DNA of 59,743 bases, taken from the NCBI GenBank assembly GCA_003599235.1, contig QZJE01000001.1:1-59743 (forward strand). The letters run 5' to 3'. The translations under genes were made by a program, and so were the position numbers. This stretch comes from Actinomycetota bacterium. Lineage in GTDB: Bacteria; Actinomycetota; Aquicultoria; SURF-47. The first letter of the stretch is position 1, and every line of letters begins with the position of its first letter. Shown here one piece after another: positions 54,602 through 59,743 of this stretch. The notes below the pieces were generated by a model. The model searched no databases, had not been told where the DNA came from, and saw nothing but the letters and a program-made list of their open reading frames with translations.

Positions 54602-55483
54602 ATGAGAAAGATATTAGTTACCGGCGGAAGCGGTTTCATAGGACGAAATTTAATAGAAAGCCTATCTGACAAATACGAGGTTTTAGCTCCAACCCACAGC
54701 CAGTTGGAATTAACCTCAGACCAGGCTGTTGCCAATTATTTTGAGGCAAATAATATAGATATCGTTATTCATTGTGCTTGCAAACCAGGGCACCGTAATG
54801 CATGCGATCCAACTGATCTTGTTGATGCAAACACTAGAATGTTTTTCAATATCGCCCGCTGTGCAGATAAATATAAAAAGCTGATCTTTGTCAGCTCAGG
54901 GGCAGTCTATGGCATGGATCATTACCAACCTAAGATGAAAGAAGATTGTTTCGACCGCTACGTGCCCAACGATGAGCATGGTTTCTCAAAGTATATAATC
55001 TCAAAATATATAGAAAACAATGACAATATCGTAGAGCTTAGAGTATTCGGTGTTTTCGGCAAATATGAGGATTATGCAATCCGTTTTATCTCTAATGCTA
55101 TCTGTAAAGCATTATTTGATTTGCCGATCACCATAAAACAAAACCGCCGTTTTGATTACTTATATATAGATGATCTCCCTCAAGTAATCGATTATTTTAT
55201 TAGAAATGATGGGGCGTATAAAGTATACAATGTTACTCCTGATGAAGCAGTTGAGTTGTATGCGTTAGCAGAAAAGGTATTAAAAGTATCTAAAAAGGAT
55301 TTGCCGATTAAAGTAGCTCAACCTGGCTTAGGGGTTGAATATAGCGGTGAGAATAAACGCCTCAGGCAAGAGGTTAGGGGCCTTCGCTTTATCCCTATTG
55401 ATGAGGCGATTAAGCAGCTGTATGCTTGGTACTTGGATAATAAAAAACTAATCAATAAGGAATTGTTGCTGGTAGATAAATAG
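54602..55483 (+). CDS. NAD(P)-dependent nucleotide-sugar reductase/epimerase-like protein, His in place of catalytic Tyr
   Basis: 293 residues. GGSGFIGRNLIESL for NAD(P), HCACKPGHRNACDP, SSGAVYG, and FDYLYIDDLPQVIDYF. In the YxxxK position it reads EHGFSK, so the usual catalytic Tyr is His. It begins on the base after the rfbH stop codon with no Shine-Dalgarno site (coupled translation). It may reduce the C4 keto group of the CDP-dideoxysugar or act on the ThDP product; the altered residue makes a plain reductase uncertain. Confidence 0.75.
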   Translation: MRKILVTGGSGFIGRNLIESLSDKYEVLAPTHSQLELTSDQAVANYFEANNIDIVIHCACKPGHRNACDPTDLVDANTRMFFNIARCADKYKKLIFVSSGAVYGMDHYQPKMKEDCFDRYVPNDEHGFSKYIISKYIENNDNIVELRVFGVFGKYEDYAIRFISNAICKALFDLPITIKQNRRFDYLYIDDLPQVIDYFIRNDGAYKVYNVTPDEAVELYALAEKVLKVSKKDLPIKVAQPGLGVEYSGENKRLRQEVRGLRFIPIDEAIKQLYAWYLDNKKLINKELLLVDK

Positions 55484-55498
55484 GAGAGATTAGCAAAT

Positions 55499-57316
55499 AT
55501 GTCGAAGGTTAGAGTAGCGGACTATATCGTCAAACGAATAGCGGATTTAGGGGTTAAAGATGTTTTTATGATATCGGGTGGCGGAGCTATGCATCTTGAT
55601 GATGCGTTAAGCAGAGAGAAAAGGCTCAACTACATTTGCAATCATCATGAACAAGCAAGTGCTATAGCAGTGGAGGGCTACTCAAGGGTAACAGGCGATA
55701 TAGGTGTTGCTATTGTAACCACTGGGCCGGGTGGTACTAACACCATTACTGGGGTATTGGGGCAGTGGCATGACTCGGTTCCAGGGTTATTTATATCAGG
55801 TCAAGTCAAATATGAGACGACAGTTGCCAGCACAGGTCTTCCCTTAAGGCAATTAGGTGACCAAGAAGCTGATATTGTCAAAATAGTATCTCCTATTACT
55901 AAGTATGCAGTAATGATTACTGACCCAAAAAGTATTCGTTATCACTTCGAAAAAGCAGTTTATTTGGCTACAAACGGAAGGCCAGGGCCTGTTTGGCTAG
56001 ATATTCCTCTTAATGTGCAAGCAACTTTAGTAGATGAGAATGAACTCGAGCCTTTTTTGCCAGAAGAGGGAAGTCTCTATGATAAGAACAAAGTTATAAC
56101 TCAGATAGATGAGTTGATTAAGAGAATAAAAAGTTCTAGTCGGCCGGTAATTTTAGCAGGTAGTGGTATTAGAATCGGCAATGCTTATCAAAAATATTTT
56201 AAAGTAATTGAGAGACTAAGTGTACCTGTGCTTACTTCCTGGAAAGGTCTTGATTTAATGTATGAAGATCACCCGTTGTTCTTTGGACGTCCTAGCACTG
56301 TTGGGGATAGGGCAGGTAATTTTATTTTACAGAACTCAGATTTATTAATAAGTATCGGTTGCCGCTTAAACGTGAGGCAAATTGGCTATGAATTTAAATC
56401 AGTTGCCAGAAAAGCGTTTAAGGTTATTGTAGATATCGACCCTAATGAATTAAAAAAGCCAACCATCTTTCCCGATATGTCTATTCATAGCGATGTTAAC
56501 TTCTTTTTTAGCTCCATTGATAAAAAGCTAGGCGCAGAAACTTTGGAGCCTAAAGATGACTGGCTGAATTGGTGCAGGCAAAGAAAAGACAAGTTCCCGG
56601 TTGTTTTGGATGAATATAAAAAAGAGACCGATTATGTAAATCCTTATGTTTTTATAGATACCATATCGGAATTATTAGACGAAGAAGAGATCATGGTAAG
56701 CGCTAATGGGGCCGCATGTGTCATCACTTTCCAGGCCATAAAACTAAAAAGAGGCCAGAGAGTAATAGGTAATTCAGGAACCGCTTCTATGGGATATGAC
56801 CTGCCAGCGGCTATCGGGGCTTGTTTTGCCAATAACAAGAAAAGAGTGATTTGTTTTGCAGGTGACGGCAGCATCCAAATGAACATCCAGGAATTGCAAA
56901 CTATTGTTCATCACCAATTACCGATAAAGATATTTATTTTCAACAATGCAGGCTACCTTTCTATAAGGCAGACACAAGATAATTTATTTAAAGGGCACTA
57001 CGTTGGAGAGAGCACAAAAAGCGGTGTTAGTTTTCCGGATATGTTGAAGATAGGCCAGGCATATGGAATTAAAGCATTAAGAATAAATAATCATCAAGAA
57101 ATGGCCGGTCAAATACAAGAGTCTTTGGAAACATCTGGGCCGGTTATTTGCGATATAGTGATGTCGCCTAAGCAAATATTTATGCCCAAAGTCTCTTCTC
57201 AAAGATTATCGGATGGCAGCATGGTCTCAAAACCTCTAGAAGATATGTATCCATTCTTAGATAGGGAAGAATTTTTTAATAATATGCTTGTATCTGAATG
57301 GGAGCCTAAGGGATAA
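55499..57316 (+). CDS. Thiamine diphosphate-dependent enzyme of the acetolactate synthase superfamily
   Basis: 605 residues with the three-domain ThDP layout. The activating Glu lies in NHHEQASAIAVEGYSR (about residue 52), a central domain at 190-330, and the ThDP/Mg motif GDGS...NNAGYLS (about 458-490). In O-antigen clusters with rfbFGH, relatives such as YerE add a two-carbon acyl unit from pyruvate to the C4 ketone, giving branched sugars. I infer a similar sugar-modifying role, not valine synthesis. AGGAGA precedes the ATG. Confidence 0.82.
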   Translation: MSKVRVADYIVKRIADLGVKDVFMISGGGAMHLDDALSREKRLNYICNHHEQASAIAVEGYSRVTGDIGVAIVTTGPGGTNTITGVLGQWHDSVPGLFISGQVKYETTVASTGLPLRQLGDQEADIVKIVSPITKYAVMITDPKSIRYHFEKAVYLATNGRPGPVWLDIPLNVQATLVDENELEPFLPEEGSLYDKNKVITQIDELIKRIKSSSRPVILAGSGIRIGNAYQKYFKVIERLSVPVLTSWKGLDLMYEDHPLFFGRPSTVGDRAGNFILQNSDLLISIGCRLNVRQIGYEFKSVARKAFKVIVDIDPNELKKPTIFPDMSIHSDVNFFFSSIDKKLGAETLEPKDDWLNWCRQRKDKFPVVLDEYKKETDYVNPYVFIDTISELLDEEEIMVSANGAACVITFQAIKLKRGQRVIGNSGTASMGYDLPAAIGACFANNKKRVICFAGDGSIQMNIQELQTIVHHQLPIKIFIFNNAGYLSIRQTQDNLFKGHYVGESTKSGVSFPDMLKIGQAYGIKALRINNHQEMAGQIQESLETSGPVICDIVMSPKQIFMPKVSSQRLSDGSMVSKPLEDMYPFLDREEFFNNMLVSEWEPKG

Positions 57317-57365
57317 TGTGGTTAACTAGGAATTATTATGATAGTAATTGGTATTGGGGGCATAT

Positions 57366-58181
57366 ATGAATTCAATTGAGAGAAAAATGGTAGAAGTTTT
57401 AACTGATCTCAGAGAAAATCATTATGTAGAGGGAGTAAAGGCAGAGTTTGAAGCCGAAGGTACGAGAATGGAGGAAGCGCTTCGTCTAAAAGAGGTTGTT
57501 TCGGCGGCTGGGTTGGGTTTAACTCTTAAAATTGGAGGGTGTGAGGCATTAAGAGATATGTATGAGGCAAGAGTAATTGGGGTCTCAAGGGTTGTAGCTC
57601 CTATGATCGAGTCTCCTCATGCTTTAAAGAAGTATATCCAAGCGGTTAAACTTGCTTTTCCAGATGATGAGCTAGAAGATGTTTCTTTTTGTGTAAATAT
57701 TGAAACAATCGATGGCTTTAAAAGCTTTGATCGGATGTTGGATTTAGAAGAAGTCAGCGAGTTAGACGGAATTGTTATGGGCAGAGTCGATTTCACTGGC
57801 TCATTAGGCTTAACAAGAGAAGATGTTAACTCGCCTGAGGTGTCGGATATGACGAAAGAATTGTTTAGTAAAGCTAAAACGAAGTCACTTGAATGTGCCA
57901 TTGGTGGAGGAGTATCAGCCGAGACACTACCTTTCTTAAGAATGCTGGGGCCGGAATTAGTAGATAGATATGAAACCAGAAAAGTGATTTTTCAATGTCC
58001 AGAAGCACTTCATGACTCTGCCGATAACGGAATTTTAAAGGCCGTGGGTTTTGAGTTAATGTGGTTAAAGAACAAAAGGGATTTCTATGGCTCTATTGCT
58101 TTTGAAGACAAGGTACGTCTAGAAATGCTTCAATCCCGCTACGATAAAATGATTGTTAAGGCCGGTGGAGTATACGAGTGA
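57366..58181 (+). CDS. HpcH/HpaI aldolase (citrate lyase beta-like) family protein
   Basis: 271 residues. A TIM-barrel protein of the PEP/pyruvate superfamily: EGTRMEEALRLKEV, APMIESPHALKKY (acidic metal ligand), VNIETIDGF, and GIVMGRVDFTGSLG with the second acidic ligand. These enzymes join or cleave pyruvate/oxaloacetate-type substrates with aldehydes. In this operon it may build or trim a side chain on a sugar. ATG 57366 is preferred to 57348 because GGGGG lies just before it. It overlaps the SDR start by 4 nt (GTGA). Confidence 0.75.
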   Translation: MNSIERKMVEVLTDLRENHYVEGVKAEFEAEGTRMEEALRLKEVVSAAGLGLTLKIGGCEALRDMYEARVIGVSRVVAPMIESPHALKKYIQAVKLAFPDDELEDVSFCVNIETIDGFKSFDRMLDLEEVSELDGIVMGRVDFTGSLGLTREDVNSPEVSDMTKELFSKAKTKSLECAIGGGVSAETLPFLRMLGPELVDRYETRKVIFQCPEALHDSADNGILKAVGFELMWLKNKRDFYGSIAFEDKVRLEMLQSRYDKMIVKAGGVYE

Positions 58182-58846
58182 AAAATCGTGTGGCTCTTAT
58201 TACCGGAGCTTCTCGTGGGATAGGGTCTGCTATTGCAGATTATTTTTTAAAAGAAGGAGCTAAAGTATTAGCTCCTTCTCACAAAGAGTTGGACTTATCT
58301 TCTGATGAGTCTGTAGATGATTATCTAGTTTCGCTTAACGAAGAAGTAGATATTATTGTTAACAATGCTGGCATCAATCCGCTTGGCGATATAACAGAAC
58401 TAAAAGATCCTGATATCGAAGATACTTTACGTATTAATCTAATCTCGCCCATGCGTTTAATTAGGGGCCTTGTTAAACCTATGATTAATAAGAAATACGG
58501 GCGTATTGTAAATATCAGCTCTATTTGGGGCTCGGTATCTAAGCCTAGAAGATTAATTTATTCGGCTAGTAAAGCTGGCTTAAATGCTATAACTGGGGCG
58601 TTGGCTGTTGAGTTATCACAGCATAATATCCTAACCAATGCTGTTGCCCCAGGCTTTGTAAATACAGAGCTTACCAAGCAAAACAACACCGAGGATGAGC
58701 TTAAAGCAATAGCTTCTAATCTCCCCATAGGCCGCTTAGCAGAGCCGGAGGAAATTGCCGGGGTAGTGACTTTTCTGTGTTCGAGCAAGAATACTTTTAT
58801 CACAGGACAAGTAATTCTAGCAGACGGAGGTTTTTCTTGCCTGTAG
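58178..58846 (+). CDS. Short-chain dehydrogenase/reductase
   Basis: A 222-residue classical SDR. TGASRGIGSAIADYF, NNAGI, catalytic Ser (NISSIWG) and YSASK with intact Tyr and Lys, and the PGFVNTE loop. It should oxidise or reduce a hydroxyl/keto group with NAD(P). The start is GTG overlapping the aldolase-like stop. Contains the Shine-Dalgarno site of the next gene near its end. Confidence 0.9.
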   Translation: MKNRVALITGASRGIGSAIADYFLKEGAKVLAPSHKELDLSSDESVDDYLVSLNEEVDIIVNNAGINPLGDITELKDPDIEDTLRINLISPMRLIRGLVKPMINKKYGRIVNISSIWGSVSKPRRLIYSASKAGLNAITGALAVELSQHNILTNAVAPGFVNTELTKQNNTEDELKAIASNLPIGRLAEPEEIAGVVTFLCSSKNTFITGQVILADGGFSCL

Positions 58847-59743
58847 ACAAGATGATCCTTAAATCAAAAATCCATGATTACGAGGTCTGCTTCATTAAGG
58901 ATTGTCAGTCATTAACAAAATACACAGACCAAGACAGTTGTGTTTTTATTGTTGATGAGAATGTTTGGCGTTTTCATAAAGACGGCTGCTTAAAAGAAAT
59001 CAACGAAAACTTTGTAGTTATTTTGCCGATTAGTGAAGATAAAAAGAATCTTGAGTCTGTCCAAATGCTCTATGATGCGCTTATGGAGCACTCAGCGAAA
59101 AGGAATATGACCGTTGTATCCATCGGGGGCGGGATAACCCAGGATATATCAGGTTTTATGGCTTCTAGCTTATATAGAGGGATAAAATGGATTTATTATC
59201 CAACGACCTTGCTCGCTCAAGCAGACAGTTGTATAGGCAGCAAAACCTCGCTTAACTACAAGAATTATAAGAATCTGATAGGCACGTTCTATCCGCCAAA
59301 TGAGATATATATCTATACACCATTTTTAAAAACCCAGGAAGATGGCGATTATTTTAGTGGTTTGGGAGAAGTGCTAAAACTACACCTTATGGGCACACAA
59401 GACAATATTGATAACATGGTCTCAAAGCTTCCTCAAGTAATTATCAAAAACGAAGAAGTGATGCTAGAAACTATTAAAAACAGCTTGGCTATTAAAAGAA
59501 GTTATATGGAAGGCGATGAGTTCGACACCGGTCGAAGGAACTTGTTAAATTACGGCCATTGTTTCGGTCACGCTATTGAGTCGGCTACCGATTTTTTAGT
59601 CCCTCATGGACAGGCAGTTGTTCTGGGTATGATCTTAGCTAATCGCATTGCTTTAAACAGAGGGCTTCTTGATAGTGATATGGAAGATCATCTGGCAGAG
59701 AATTTGTTAAAACCGGTTATTAAATTAGACATCAAAGCGCTTA
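58837..59743 (+). CDS. 3-dehydroquinate synthase-like sugar phosphate cyclase, 3'-truncated
   Basis: About 302 residues are present; the frame is open to the window end. TTG 58837 is chosen because GGAGG lies 6 nt before it; an ATG in frame at 58852 is the alternative. The NAD and substrate motifs are clear: SIGGGITQDISGFMAS, PTTLLAQADSCIGSKTSLN, the metal ligands Glu in GLGEVLKL, His in NYGHCFGHAIES and His in VPHGQAVVLGM. It may be a diverged cyclase (valiolone- or DHQ-type) used to make a cyclitol-like sugar, rather than the shikimate enzyme, given the sugar operon context. Confidence 0.85.
   Translation, partial: MPVDKMILKSKIHDYEVCFIKDCQSLTKYTDQDSCVFIVDENVWRFHKDGCLKEINENFVVILPISEDKKNLESVQMLYDALMEHSAKRNMTVVSIGGGITQDISGFMASSLYRGIKWIYYPTTLLAQADSCIGSKTSLNYKNYKNLIGTFYPPNEIYIYTPFLKTQEDGDYFSGLGEVLKLHLMGTQDNIDNMVSKLPQVIIKNEEVMLETIKNSLAIKRSYMEGDEFDTGRRNLLNYGHCFGHAIESATDFLVPHGQAVVLGMILANRIALNRGLLDSDMEDHLAENLLKPVIKLDIKAL

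Noticed and set aside
55499..57316. Biosynthetic acetolactate synthase (ilvB)
   Set aside because: No small subunit ilvN or branched-chain amino acid genes nearby; the gene is embedded in a CDP-sugar operon.

Overview
The window reads as a compact, AT-rich chromosomal segment of a Gram-positive-type bacterium. Genes lie almost end to end on both strands, with many 1-20 nt overlaps. Pointers to the lineage are a sortase-free set of secreted subtilases, extended -10 promoters, several apparently leaderless genes, flagellar/WhiG-type sigma promoters, and a membrane protein at 24448-25728 of a type familiar from Actinomycetota. A deep-branching, low-GC actinobacterial lineage is my best guess, but it is inference from gene content only; no rRNA or ribosomal protein is present to settle it.

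Region by region. 1-2460: the end of an AEC-type permease, comF, a cold-shock gene with its own terminator, and lgt. 2413-12416: a copper P-type ATPase, a two-gene GT-C-like membrane module, a MacB-like ABC pair with an unusual helix-hairpin-helix tail on the ATPase, a DUF318 permease, mnmA, two tandem DUF1540 mini-proteins and a TauE/SafE-cupredoxin fusion. The copper ATPase and the fusion carry near-identical CsoR-like palindromes and probably form one copper regulon. 12600-26700: an exported-protein island with two large S8 peptidases, a CBM-like secreted protein with an Arg/Tyr-rich block, a large unknown exported protein, HdeD and actinobacterial-type membrane proteins, an RlpA-like DPBB protein and one tRNA. 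The two peptidases and the MacB-like pair sit behind TAAA-N15-GCCGAnAn promoters of the sigma-28/SigD/WhiG type. 26680-31798: a Pho-box-like site and a complete pstSCAB1B2-phoU operon whose two ATPases carry complementary motif losses.

31795-34708 (minus strand) is the most novel locus. In transcription order it is a BlaI-type repressor, an M56 membrane metallopeptidase without a sensor domain, a 36-residue peptide gene ending in a Cys/Trp-rich core, and a radical SAM-SPASM maturase starting directly after the peptide stop codon. The peptide gene is not in a standard long-ORF list; it has a perfect Shine-Dalgarno site and its own promoter with an operator-like palindrome. I interpret this as a RiPP (ribosomally made, radical-SAM-modified peptide) cassette, possibly of an undescribed class.

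34830-38436 is housekeeping (DUF2795, tgt, secD, secF). 38423-59743 is a surface polysaccharide region. The minus-strand operon supplies GT4 glycosyltransferases, a sugar nucleotidyltransferase, a phosphohexomutase and a phosphohexose isomerase, followed by a second copy of the GT-C/bitopic module. The plus strand encodes a GDP-rhamnose-type Gmd/Rmd pair, a GT2, a methyltransferase and another GT-C protein. It continues with rfbFGH (CDP-4-keto-3,6-dideoxyhexose formation), a reductase, a ThDP enzyme, an HpcH/HpaI aldolase-like protein, an SDR and a 3-dehydroquinate-synthase-like cyclase that runs off the window. The last block suggests synthesis of an unusual branched or carbocyclic sugar. All calls were made by eye from sequence motifs; no database search was run.
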